Counted from the first letter of the stretch, positions 1 to 7,846 are shown. The stretch is DNA of 8,877 bases from Planctomycetes bacterium RBG_16_43_13 (GCA_001828445.1 MHYJ01000146.1:14549-23425); one strand, 5' to 3'. Program-made: numbers and translations. Notes: generated from the letters alone by a model not told the origin.

Positions 1-945
1 GACAATGCAGAATACTATGGGCCATTTACGGATGCGAATAACCTGCACGAGGCGGTGAAGTTATTCCAAAGGATATTCAAGTTCGCCACGTGCAACCTCA
101 CAATAAGTGATGATGATGATAAAAGGAGATTCTTCCGACCCTGCATCCTCTATAGCATCAGCCGCTGCACCGCCCCCTGCGCTGATAAGATTGCCAAAGA
201 GGACTATTCGGCTGATATGGAATCATTCAGACAACTCCTCACAGGTAATAAAGACAAGTTAATCACGGAACTAAAAAGTAAAATGCGGTCGGCGTCTAAA
301 AGATATGAATATGAGAGGGCAGGACAAATACGAGACCAGATAAAGGCATTAGAAAGTTTAGCAAAACACTCCCTACAGAATAGTTATATAGAAGGCGACC
401 TGACTCCTATAGAGCCGAAGGTGTGCATAGACAACCTGACAAAGATACTCGGCTCGCAATCCAGAATAAGAACTATAGAGGGCATCGATATAGCTAATAT
501 AGCAGGAACATCTGCGGTCGGCTCACTCGTTACATTTGTAGATGGGATACCATTCAAGAGCGGCTACAGGCGGTTTAAGATTAAAACGGTCAACGTAATA
601 GACGACTATGCTATGATAAGGGAGGTAGTAAATAGGAGATTCAATACGTCGAATAAAGAGAAGGAGGAATTACCAAATGTTTTATTGATAGACGGCGGCG
701 TAGGGCATCTGAACTCTGCGGCAGAGGAACTGTCGAGAATAAACATACGGCTCCCATTCCTCCTCTCGCTTGCGAAGAAGGAGGAGACGCCATTTCTCTA
801 CACAGCAAGTAAAGGTGCTACAGAGATAAAGGTTGACAAGACATCTATGGGACTACGGCTTTTAATGTATGTGAGGGACGAGGCGCATAGATTCGCCCAG
901 CACTACCATCATATATTACATAAGAAGTCAACGTTCGGAGAATAA
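1..945 (+). CDS. uvrC: UvrABC system protein C, 3' part (5' end outside window)
   Basis: UvrC is the dual-incision nuclease of nucleotide excision repair; it is recruited by UvrB and cuts on both sides of a DNA lesion. The reading frame is open from base 1, giving 314 residues, so the GTG at 55 is internal and not the start. Residues 5-10 (YYGPFT) match the end of the GIY-YIG nuclease domain, and the RPCILYSISRCTAPC stretch (about 46-60) is the usual UvrC cysteine segment. A UVR (UvrB-binding) helical pair lies at about 85-123. The C-terminal RNase H-like nuclease follows, with the expected catalytic triad visible: Asp163 (IEGIDIAN), Asp231 (LLIDGG) and His296 (RDEAHRF). Two things are unusual against the E. 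coli or Thermotoga layout: the segment between UVR and the nuclease is only about 40 residues, and the protein stops about 18 residues after His296, so the C-terminal helix-hairpin-helix pair is absent. I recall this short form from Planctomycetota-like bacteria. Family assignment is secure. Confidence 0.96.
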   Translation, partial: DNAEYYGPFTDANNLHEAVKLFQRIFKFATCNLTISDDDDKRRFFRPCILYSISRCTAPCADKIAKEDYSADMESFRQLLTGNKDKLITELKSKMRSASKRYEYERAGQIRDQIKALESLAKHSLQNSYIEGDLTPIEPKVCIDNLTKILGSQSRIRTIEGIDIANIAGTSAVGSLVTFVDGIPFKSGYRRFKIKTVNVIDDYAMIREVVNRRFNTSNKEKEELPNVLLIDGGVGHLNSAAEELSRINIRLPFLLSLAKKEETPFLYTASKGATEIKVDKTSMGLRLLMYVRDEAHRFAQHYHHILHKKSTFGE

Positions 946-947
946 GA

Positions 948-1532
948 ATGCGACTAACAGGCGGGATTGCTAAAGGAAGGAAGATTTACAGTAGAAAAGG
1001 GCTTGCTACGAGGCCTGCCCTATCGCGCGTCAGAAATTCTATCTTTAATATTCTTGCTGCCTCAAACGGGATTGAGGGCAAAAATGTCCTCGACCTCTTT
1101 GCAGGAAGCGGCAGTTTAGGGCTGGAGGCATTGAGTAGGTCTGCTAACTACTGCATATTTGTAGATAGCGCCCTACCGTGCGTAAAAGCAATCGCTCAAA
1201 ATATAAAGACCCTCCGCTTTGAGGCGAGGGCTAAGGTTATCAAAAAAAATGTTTTCTCTATAGTTCCATTTTTAGTTGAAACTAATTTCAAGTTTGATAT
1301 AATATTCATTGCTCCACCGTATGATTTTTTTGTGGATGCTGTGAGGAATAATAAATTGTCTAATCTTCTTTCAGAGATGACGGCGTGCAGTGTTACTGAT
1401 GCGAATACACTGTTCATCGTAGAACACAGAGCGAAAAATGGCTTTGAGAGAGAACCTTCTGGACTAACGCTCGCAGACCAACGCAAATATGGACAAACAG
1501 AGGTGGAGTTCTATAGAAAAGTAGGAGGATAG
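948..1532 (+). CDS. rsmD: 16S rRNA (guanine-N2)-methyltransferase RsmD family
   Basis: RsmD uses S-adenosylmethionine to methylate N2 of G966 (E. coli numbering) in 16S rRNA of the small subunit. The 194-residue length is normal for the family. The N-terminus reads MRLTGGIAKGR with TRP (21-23) and RVRNSIFNIL (27-36), all typical of RsmD. The SAM-binding motif I is DLFAGSGSLGLEAL (49-62), and the next strand ends in the acidic FVD (71-73). The catalytic motif IV, normally (D/N/S)PPY, reads IAPPYDF here: Ala122 replaces the usual polar residue, while Pro-Pro-Tyr is kept. The C-terminal strand ending VEFYRK is also typical. The ATG lies 2 bases after the uvrC stop, with GGAG at 937-940 as ribosome binding site inside uvrC, so the two genes are co-transcribed. 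The family call is secure; whether the altered motif IV keeps activity or target specificity is unknown. Confidence 0.92.
   Translation: MRLTGGIAKGRKIYSRKGLATRPALSRVRNSIFNILAASNGIEGKNVLDLFAGSGSLGLEALSRSANYCIFVDSALPCVKAIAQNIKTLRFEARAKVIKKNVFSIVPFLVETNFKFDIIFIAPPYDFFVDAVRNNKLSNLLSEMTACSVTDANTLFIVEHRAKNGFEREPSGLTLADQRKYGQTEVEFYRKVGG
1523..1528 (+). promoter_or_regulatory. Shine-Dalgarno that fixes an AUU start
   Basis: A perfect AGGAGG sits in the last codons of rsmD, 8 bases before the ATT at 1537. No ATG, GTG or TTG exists in this frame between the in-frame stop at 1522-1524 and the ATG at 1861, so this site is the main evidence for the start of the PAS gene. Confidence 0.75.
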
Positions 1533-1536
1533 AACC

Positions 1537-2151
1537 ATTAACGAGGATAGCACATTATCGGAACTCATATCCGAGAATAGACGGCTGAAGCAACGGGTCT
1601 TCGAGCTCGAGGAGAAGATAGCCCACCTCGGCGAGACCACATCAGACGCTACAGAAAAAACCAAAGCCGCCGCCACTCAATTTATAAAACTCATAGAGCG
1701 TAAGGACCAGACACTACTCTCATACTCCCAAGAATTAGAGGAAAAGAGCGAAAAGCTCGAGGAGACAGTTGAAGAGTTACGTAAAAAGAATGATGAACTC
1801 TCCCTATGGGTTACGAGTTTACGCCTATACCAAGAGATATTCGAGAACGAGACATCCGCTATGTTGGGCTTAAATAGGGGCGGCGAGATTATATTATTCA
1901 ACAAATCCGCATTAGAACTATTCGGCGAGACGTTGCAAAGTATGGTAATGCACGATGTAGATGAGCTAAATTTCTCTTCTATAGACCCAGGCATACCACA
2001 ACTTGTCAAAAAGGTTATCGGCAAACAGGAAAAGGTTCAGGTAAATACAAAAATAGGGAGCAAGTGTATTTCTACGCTCGGCATACCGCTAAAATCCAAG
2101 ACAGAGTTTAGAGGGCTCCTGCTTAAAATAACTGTTACTAACGAAAAGTAG
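1537..2151 (+). CDS. Coiled-coil and PAS domain protein, probable AUU start
   Basis: The frame is open from 1525 to 2151. The ATG at 1861 would remove the whole N-terminal half and cut into the start of the PAS fold. Starting at ATT 1537 gives 204 residues. Residues about 5-97 are charged and helix-forming with heptad-like leucines (for example FELEEKI, SQELEEKSEKLEETVEELRKK), which suggests a coiled coil. Residues about 98-195 read YQEIFENETSAMLGLNRGG then EIILFNKSALELFGE, the classic beginning of a PAS sensor domain, and the end (FRGLLLKITV) fits the last PAS strand. There is no histidine kinase, GGDEF, HTH or other output domain and no membrane segment, so it is probably a cytoplasmic sensor or dimerising adaptor. 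It begins 4 bases after rsmD and is likely co-transcribed with uvrC and rsmD. Alternatives are a +1 frameshift from the rsmD end near 1524-1532, or initiation at CTG 1585. Ligand and partner are unknown. Confidence 0.8.
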   Translation: MNEDSTLSELISENRRLKQRVFELEEKIAHLGETTSDATEKTKAAATQFIKLIERKDQTLLSYSQELEEKSEKLEETVEELRKKNDELSLWVTSLRLYQEIFENETSAMLGLNRGGEIILFNKSALELFGETLQSMVMHDVDELNFSSIDPGIPQLVKKVIGKQEKVQVNTKIGSKCISTLGIPLKSKTEFRGLLLKITVTNEK

Positions 2152-2194
2152 TTTGCCCTTTCTTGACGAAGATTTTCAGCTAAAATTGCAATCT

Positions 2195-2204
2195 AACTGC
2201 AGTT
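2195..2204. promoter_or_regulatory. 10-bp palindrome AACTGCAGTT, possible operator
   Basis: A perfect 10-bp palindrome ends 16 bases upstream of the -35 hexamer of the promoter at 2221-2249. That position would suit a regulator binding site, but a single short palindrome may also be chance. No second copy was noticed in the window. Confidence 0.25.
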
Positions 2205-2220
2205 TCAAACGTCTAATATA

Positions 2221-2249
2221 TTGAAGAATACGTAGATGTAGTGTATAAT
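2221..2249 (+). promoter_or_regulatory. Sigma-70-type promoter for the STN/PQQ operon
   Basis: The -35 is TTGAAG (2221-2226, four of six consensus bases), the spacer is exactly 17 bp, and the -10 is a perfect TATAAT (2244-2249). Transcription would start near 2256, leaving a leader of about 15 bases before the ATG at 2271, just enough to hold the ribosome binding site GGAAGGAG. The position directly upstream of an exported-protein operon and downstream of the uvrC-rsmD-PAS unit makes this the best promoter in the window. Confidence 0.75.
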
Positions 2250-2270
2250 ACTTTTTGGAAGGAGAACTAT

Positions 2271-2978
2271 ATGAAGACATCCATAAAGATAGCAATAGCA
2301 CTATTGATATCACTGATACCGACGGGGGTTATCGCACAGGAAGAAGGCAACACCAACGACCCAGAAAAACAAGAAATAATGAATAAGCTCGACAGCACCA
2401 AAGTGTCATTTGACTTTAAGGACCAATCGCTTGAATCCATCATAGATTATCTTAGGGACTTTAGTGGATTGAATATAGTGATAGACCAAAAGGCAATCGA
2501 GAAGCTCGGCGAGAACAATAAAATCACTATGAAACTAAATGATATAACATTGAAGGTGGCTCTAAAACTCATATTAAGCAACAAGGATTTGACTGCAACA
2601 TATAAAGATAGAGTATTAATGATAGTTCCTAAAGAAGATGCGGAGAAGAAAGTTACGCTGAAGATTTATGATATAAAAGACCTATTAGTAAAGTTACACG
2701 ATTTCCCAGGCCCACATGTTACTATAGAACCGCCGCCAAGTGCTGTCCCCGGCAGGAGTGGAGGTGGAATAGTAATTACACCTGCTGACGACAATGAACT
2801 ACTAACCCCAGACAACATCGTTGAAATAATAAAGCAAAACACGGCGGATGGTAAATGGGATAGCAATTCAAATGCGTCTATAGAGTTATCCAGCGAGGGG
2901 TTACTAACAGTGAGACAAACACAAAAAGCCCATAACGAAATAGCTGTAATATTGGCTAAACTCAGGCAATATAAATAG
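2271..2978 (+). CDS. Exported STN/secretin-N-like domain protein
   Basis: The chosen start is the ATG at 2271, 6 bases after AAGGAG (2259-2264); an upstream GTG at 2241 overlaps the -10 element and is not credible. The 235-residue product begins with a signal peptide: basic MKTSIK, hydrophobic core to about residue 19, and probable cleavage after VIA (22) before QEEG. Residues about 44-122 (VSFDFKDQSLESIIDYLR, then SGLNIVID, ending DRVLMIVPKED) resemble the short N-terminal domain of secretins and TonB receptors (STN), which forms a small alpha-beta module. After a Pro/Gly-rich linker (about 147-172) comes a second lobe (about 177-235: PDNIVEIIKQN, then LLTVRQTQKAHNEIAVILAKL), a pattern often paired with the first in exported proteins of Planctomycetota-like bacteria. 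There is no secretin pore domain, so it cannot form a channel itself. It is the first gene of an operon with the giant protein and probably a periplasmic partner of it. Confidence 0.8.
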   Translation: MKTSIKIAIALLISLIPTGVIAQEEGNTNDPEKQEIMNKLDSTKVSFDFKDQSLESIIDYLRDFSGLNIVIDQKAIEKLGENNKITMKLNDITLKVALKLILSNKDLTATYKDRVLMIVPKEDAEKKVTLKIYDIKDLLVKLHDFPGPHVTIEPPPSAVPGRSGGGIVITPADDNELLTPDNIVEIIKQNTADGKWDSNSNASIELSSEGLLTVRQTQKAHNEIAVILAKLRQYK

Positions 2979-2985
2979 GAGGTGA
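2977..2985 (+). promoter_or_regulatory. Extended Shine-Dalgarno overlapping a stop codon
   Basis: AGGAGGTGA, a nearly complete match to the 16S rRNA tail, overlaps the TAG (2976-2978) of the upstream gene. The next in-frame start candidate, TTG 2986, is only 3 bases after AGGAGG, which is too close for efficient initiation; the ACG at 2992 has a 9-base spacing. The site indicates translational coupling and leaves the exact start of the downstream gene open. Confidence 0.7.
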
Positions 2986-5900
2986 TTGTTTACGTATCTC
3001 AGAACTACTATAAAATGTATTTCCCTTATAACGTTGTGCTCGCTCAATCTTCTGTATCTGAAGCCGCTTGCTCAGGATGATGAAAATATCGGCTCTGTTT
3101 ATTTAGAGGATACAAAGAGTAAGGAGCTTCTGGCGCGCGCAAAGGCGGCAGGGGATAAAAATGACTGGAAGTATGCCATAGAATTGTATCTACAGGTCGC
3201 TACAAAATATCCTCACGAGGTTTGTAAGATTGACTCCAATAAATGGGTAAGCACTGCGGAATTTGTCCTACAGAAGATAAGCCAACTACCACAAGAAGCA
3301 ATAGATGTATATAGATTTGAATATGATGCGAAGGCATCGGCTCAATTTAAGAGGGCAATCGAGGAGAGGGACCTAACTTTATTATCCCAGACAATTGATA
3401 AATACTTCTTCGCTACCAACATAGATGAGGCAATTGACCATCTTGCCAACGTATACTTCGAAGAGGGCAACCTGGATACGGCTATTCTATATTGGAACCG
3501 TCTCATAAAATACTATCCCGCACCAAAAGTGCCTCTGTCATCTGTGGTGGCAAAGATAGCTGTAGCGTATAGGATAACAGGTAATGTGGCAGGATTAGAT
3601 GAACTTGAGGAATACGCCAACAATATCAACGGCACCATAAACATAGGAGACAGAACACTAACCATAAAGGAGTTTTTGTCAGATATAAAGAACATTAATA
3701 AAGCAGACCTTACCCAGAACACTACAAACTCATTAGTCCCTGATATATCCGCACCTTATACAAAGGATAACGGGCAGGTAATATTGCAAAACGATATCAA
3801 GAGATGGACTATTAACAGCTTATTCAGAGAGGAAAGTTCAGCATCTAATAATGACACATCATCTAACGAAGAAAGAGTATTCTTAGGAGGAGGCAGGGCA
3901 GCAGTTTTCAGAAGAGGCGGTGTTTTTATGCTGGAAGATGGCAGAGGTAACCCACAAGACCAATCACTCGACTATCCCTACATCCCTACCTATGCCAAAT
4001 ACGGGGAAAAGGAATATGTATTCTACCAAAATGGGACAACGGTAGTGGCATTCGACCCTGCAAGTGGCAAGGTTTATTGGAAATATCCTGATAAGACATC
4101 ATCTGATATGTATCAATCAATTGATGCCTACGGTAGAAGGGTATATCCCGCTCTACTTGGATGTGCAGTCGATAATAGGACTGTTTATATAAACCTCTAC
4201 TCTAAAAAGAAGGACAACCAACCAAATGAGCAAAACCGCAACTATAACTATAGGGTGCAAGGTCCCAACATAATACAGGCGATTGATACAGTAAGCGGTA
4301 AATTACAATGGAGCACAGAGACAAGTGATGAAATAGACAATCAAATAAGGGACAGTAACTTTACATTTTCCACACACCCAGTAGTAACTGATAATGCTGT
4401 ATTCGTAGGAATATCTACCTCTCTCTCCGGAGAGCAGGAGTCCTATGTATGCTCACTGGATAAGAGAACGGGCAAACTGCTCTGGCTTACATTCATATCA
4501 TCTCTGGTAAGCGGACAATATTATAACTATGATTCCAGAGGTAACTATGCAAGTATAACTCTCCTCACAGATGGCGGCAGTAATCTTGTTTGTCTCACAA
4601 ATACAGGCGTAGTATGCACAATAAATAAGGCAAACGGCAACATAATATGGCTTACAAAATATAAAAAACCGAGTAGAGGCAGTTATTACAATAGACCACC
4701 TAACTATCCCGTAGTATATAACGGTAAAATATACTGCCTGCCACAGGATGCGCACCCACTGCTTGTCTACGACAAAAACAGCGGTGCATTGCTACACAAT
4801 CCCGAACAGCCAGATATGAAGTATCTTATAAACGTAGTAGATGATGTAGCCACCCTCACATCAGACAAAATCAGGATATTAAGATTATCAGAAGGTCAAT
4901 CCTCAGAAACCGTGTCAGTAGGCAGATTAGGACGTAGTATATCGCGCAATGGTTTTGTCTACATACCATCTGACAAAGGGCTTGTAATATTCGACACCTT
5001 GCTAAACAAAATAGTCGGTGATATAAAGGAGTGGAAGGATATAAGTGATTATGGAAATGTATTATTTGCCGGCAGTAATCTAATCACCGTCTCCCCAAAT
5101 TCAGCAACATCATACACAAATATAGAGACCATAACATCAGAATATGCCGGCAGAGTTAACGCAGACCCACCTAATTTAGAGGGTGTGCTCGAGTTTGCCA
5201 ATCTGTTATTGGACAACAGAGAATTTGAACCAGCTGTAACGTATTACCTGAAGTATCTCGGCTTCACAAATGGCTTCACAGAATATAAAGATAAGATAAC
5301 GCAAGCAAGGGCAAATATAAATTATAGCTATATGCGGTTAGGCGAGAAACTTGCAGGAGGAAAGGATAACTACCTTAATAAAGCAATTGACTATTTCACA
5401 CTTGCGAAATCATATTCATATAACACACAATCGCTCGCTGATGCGGTTGTGAGTATCGCAGAGACGTATGAAGCAAAGGAAGAGTGGCAAAACGCAGTTG
5501 ACAATTACCAAGAAATAATAGAAAAATGTGAAGGCAGTTGGTATAGCGAGAAGGACGGGGAGGATAAGGACTTGCTCTATGACGTTAGGTTACGTTCGTT
5601 CGAGAAAATAAGCGGACTTATCAAGGAAAAGGGGAAAGACATCTACACTAAATATGAGAATCTGGCATTACAGAAACTAAAGGAGGCAGGTAATGATACT
5701 ACCGCTCTCGAAGTCGTTGTATCAACGTATCCTAATAGCCAGTCCGCAAAGACCGCCTTAAACAAGTTAGCATCGTATCATAAAAAACAAGGTAATCTAA
5801 AAGTATCTCTATCGCTACTGAGATTGATTAAACAACGATATGGGGAAGGCGACGCCGAGGTCTCTTACGCTATAGCAACAATATTAGAGGAGATGAAGGA

Positions 5901-7719
5901 CTACGAGACGCTTAGGTTAGAACTTCAAACTATAAAGGAGGAAATCGGCGACAAGATAATCACATCAACAGGCGAGAGTGTTACTGCATTTGCAGATAAA
6001 AAGATAAAAGTTGCAGAGGAGAAGATTTCAGAGATAAATATACCTCTCAAGCTTCCATTAAATAAACTGAGCGAGTTACCGAAGACAGGAGGTGCAGGAA
6101 CTCTATATGTTCCACTTATGCCAAGCGGCACAGTGCCGCCTACCCTCGATAAAAATATAGAGTTATTCACAGACGGCTCTTACGTAGAGACAATAGATAT
6201 GGCGGAGAAAAAGACGGTCTGGAAATACACCAGCGTCCCTGATGGCGAAGGATACCTTGGAGCAACTATAGAGGAAACTGCAGATGGGAATATAAAGATA
6301 ACATCCGTTCAACCTAACTCCCCTGCCAAGAAACAACATCTGAGAGGCAAGGACCCCAGATTCAATTACGAAGGCGATATAATAACCGCAGTAAACGGAG
6401 AAAAAATGGGCGCAAAAGAATTTACTGACCTTATTAAAAAATCCAAACCGGGTGATGAAATTACGCTCGCAATTTTAGGAACATCTAAATTTACAAAGAA
6501 GGTAACAATAGGAAGCCAACCTGTGCCGATGGATAAGATTGTATCTGCGGCATTCACAAGCGACTACTCGCTCGCAGTAGCATATCCAAGCAAGGTTCTA
6601 CTGTTAGATATAAATACCGGTAAGGTAAAGTGGGAATATACGGATGTAGATGCTAATGCAAACATTTCGTCTATACACCCGGCGAATGATGGAATACTAC
6701 TATTGCTACGGGCAAAGACACCTATACCAACAAAAACAGAAACATTAATAAGACCAGTTGAGAAGAATGTGGCATATAAATTATTTATATTTAACCTCCA
6801 GCTTATATATCTCGACAACGATACAGGCAAGGTGCTATGGACAAGGGGACTATCAATGCCTAATACACAGAATATCCCACAGCAGAGTAATCTTGGTGAG
6901 CCATTCAGTATAACCACCGGACAAAATTACGCCTCAGTTACCTATATCTCCCTTGATAGCAACAGGGGACAATACGCTCTAAATATATTACTACTTGATG
7001 CTAAAAATGGCAGACAAAAGTATAAAGACGTAATAGAGAATTTTGTTACCTACAAACTTGACAGAGTAAACGGGAGGATTCTCTACATAGCAGTTGATAG
7101 AAATAAAGGTAATTACTCTTTGCATGTTATTAAACTTGGTAGCCAGTTAAAAGATGGCAAATCACCGGAACTCTGGGCATCAGAACTCGAAAGAAGCCAG
7201 CAGAACATATACCAGATTGCATTCAGTAAGGACTACATATCAGTTGTTATGCCGCCAGACAAGATAATAGTTTGGAAGGCAGACAGCGGCAAGAGGGGCT
7301 ACGACCCTAAACTACGAGACGGCAGAGTGATATTGGCTAATGCTAATATAAACAGTTGCGTAATGGACGAAAATAATGTCCTTTTTATATATAACTATGC
7401 GAATGCAAAACCATCTCTACAAAGGGCATTCATAACTGCGTATGATATGGATGGTGAAGAGGATAAACTTATTTTATGGGATGAGACGGCACCTAACCAG
7501 CGAGATTTTTATGAGAAATTCTACACCGGGCAGGAGACCTTCGCACTAACCGGAAGGAGTGAAGGTAAGCCGCTTGCATTCATATACGACAAACGGAAGG
7601 GAACGTTCAAATACCTCGAACTAACCACAACTCCCAATAACTCCTCTTCTCCGTTTAACACATACAGGAATAGGTTATTTCTGGATAAAAAGAACTCTGT
7701 AGAGGTTTACGGAAACTAA
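2986..7719 (+). CDS. Giant exported TPR / PQQ-propeller / PDZ protein
   Basis: A 1577-codon frame directly follows an in-frame TGA (2983-2985). The start is TTG 2986 or, by spacing, ACG 2992. Residues 1-29 form a signal peptide (RTTIK, hydrophobic core, cleavage near LA|QDD). TPR-like helices occupy about 46-210. A first PQQ-type beta-propeller spans about 255-720, with repeated GK-x-x-W blade ends: Trp365, Trp442, Trp500 and Trp555. A second helical TPR region covers about 730-1010 (for example AETYEAKEEWQNAVDNYQEI). A second propeller spans about 1040-1577 (Trp1079, Trp1216, Trp1285) and is interrupted at about 1090-1176 by a PDZ domain (YLGATIEE, then GDIITAVNGEKM). No quinoprotein dehydrogenase or protease active site is recognisable, so the PQQ-like repeats probably act as a binding scaffold, as in BamB. 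It is co-transcribed with the STN protein. The domain reading is confident; the biological role is not known. Confidence 0.85.
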   Translation: MFTYLRTTIKCISLITLCSLNLLYLKPLAQDDENIGSVYLEDTKSKELLARAKAAGDKNDWKYAIELYLQVATKYPHEVCKIDSNKWVSTAEFVLQKISQLPQEAIDVYRFEYDAKASAQFKRAIEERDLTLLSQTIDKYFFATNIDEAIDHLANVYFEEGNLDTAILYWNRLIKYYPAPKVPLSSVVAKIAVAYRITGNVAGLDELEEYANNINGTINIGDRTLTIKEFLSDIKNINKADLTQNTTNSLVPDISAPYTKDNGQVILQNDIKRWTINSLFREESSASNNDTSSNEERVFLGGGRAAVFRRGGVFMLEDGRGNPQDQSLDYPYIPTYAKYGEKEYVFYQNGTTVVAFDPASGKVYWKYPDKTSSDMYQSIDAYGRRVYPALLGCAVDNRTVYINLYSKKKDNQPNEQNRNYNYRVQGPNIIQAIDTVSGKLQWSTETSDEIDNQIRDSNFTFSTHPVVTDNAVFVGISTSLSGEQESYVCSLDKRTGKLLWLTFISSLVSGQYYNYDSRGNYASITLLTDGGSNLVCLTNTGVVCTINKANGNIIWLTKYKKPSRGSYYNRPPNYPVVYNGKIYCLPQDAHPLLVYDKNSGALLHNPEQPDMKYLINVVDDVATLTSDKIRILRLSEGQSSETVSVGRLGRSISRNGFVYIPSDKGLVIFDTLLNKIVGDIKEWKDISDYGNVLFAGSNLITVSPNSATSYTNIETITSEYAGRVNADPPNLEGVLEFANLLLDNREFEPAVTYYLKYLGFTNGFTEYKDKITQARANINYSYMRLGEKLAGGKDNYLNKAIDYFTLAKSYSYNTQSLADAVVSIAETYEAKEEWQNAVDNYQEIIEKCEGSWYSEKDGEDKDLLYDVRLRSFEKISGLIKEKGKDIYTKYENLALQKLKEAGNDTTALEVVVSTYPNSQSAKTALNKLASYHKKQGNLKVSLSLLRLIKQRYGEGDAEVSYAIATILEEMKDYETLRLELQTIKEEIGDKIITSTGESVTAFADKKIKVAEEKISEINIPLKLPLNKLSELPKTGGAGTLYVPLMPSGTVPPTLDKNIELFTDGSYVETIDMAEKKTVWKYTSVPDGEGYLGATIEETADGNIKITSVQPNSPAKKQHLRGKDPRFNYEGDIITAVNGEKMGAKEFTDLIKKSKPGDEITLAILGTSKFTKKVTIGSQPVPMDKIVSAAFTSDYSLAVAYPSKVLLLDINTGKVKWEYTDVDANANISSIHPANDGILLLLRAKTPIPTKTETLIRPVEKNVAYKLFIFNLQLIYLDNDTGKVLWTRGLSMPNTQNIPQQSNLGEPFSITTGQNYASVTYISLDSNRGQYALNILLLDAKNGRQKYKDVIENFVTYKLDRVNGRILYIAVDRNKGNYSLHVIKLGSQLKDGKSPELWASELERSQQNIYQIAFSKDYISVVMPPDKIIVWKADSGKRGYDPKLRDGRVILANANINSCVMDENNVLFIYNYANAKPSLQRAFITAYDMDGEEDKLILWDETAPNQRDFYEKFYTGQETFALTGRSEGKPLAFIYDKRKGTFKYLELTTTPNNSSSPFNTYRNRLFLDKKNSVEVYGN

Positions 7720-7761
7720 CCCCCCCGTTTTTATACCAAGCATATCTTTAGAATGCCCCGT

Positions 7762-7778
7762 AGAAGCGTAGAAATGCG
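7762..7778 (+). repeat. Direct repeat unit with AGAAGCGTA core, copy 1
   Basis: AGAAGCGTAGAAATGCG is echoed by AGAAGCGTAAAAAACG at 7831-7846, sharing the 9-base core AGAAGCGTA and following A-rich bases. A related inverted stretch lies at 7888-7906. The copies are short, so shared ancestry is tentative. Confidence 0.35.
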
Positions 7779-7830
7779 TGGTAGCTGAACTCCGAATGGT
7801 CAAACCGACCAAGATACCACCCGACCTCGA

Positions 7831-7846
7831 AGAAGCGTAAAAAACG
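7831..7846 (+). repeat. Direct repeat unit with AGAAGCGTA core, copy 2
   Basis: This is the second copy of the AGAAGCGTA-centred unit, 69 bases downstream of the first. It is also flanked by CTCG (7826-7829) and CGAG (7845-7848), which could pair as a weak 4-bp stem. Confidence 0.35.

Noticed and set aside
55..57. GTG as the start of uvrC
   Set aside because: The frame is open to base 1, and upstream residues (YYGPFTDA) are conserved UvrC sequence, so the gene continues beyond the window.
109..120. GAT triplet run in uvrC
   Set aside because: Only four repeats encoding Asp in a variable loop; nothing suggests phase variation.
2163..2186. Second promoter, TTGACG with TAAAAT
   Set aside because: The hexamers are good, but the spacer is only 12 bp, too short for sigma-70 recognition.
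2241..2270. Upstream GTG as start of the STN-like gene
   Set aside because: It overlaps the -10 hexamer, lacks a ribosome binding site, and would put a non-hydrophobic extension before a normal signal peptide.
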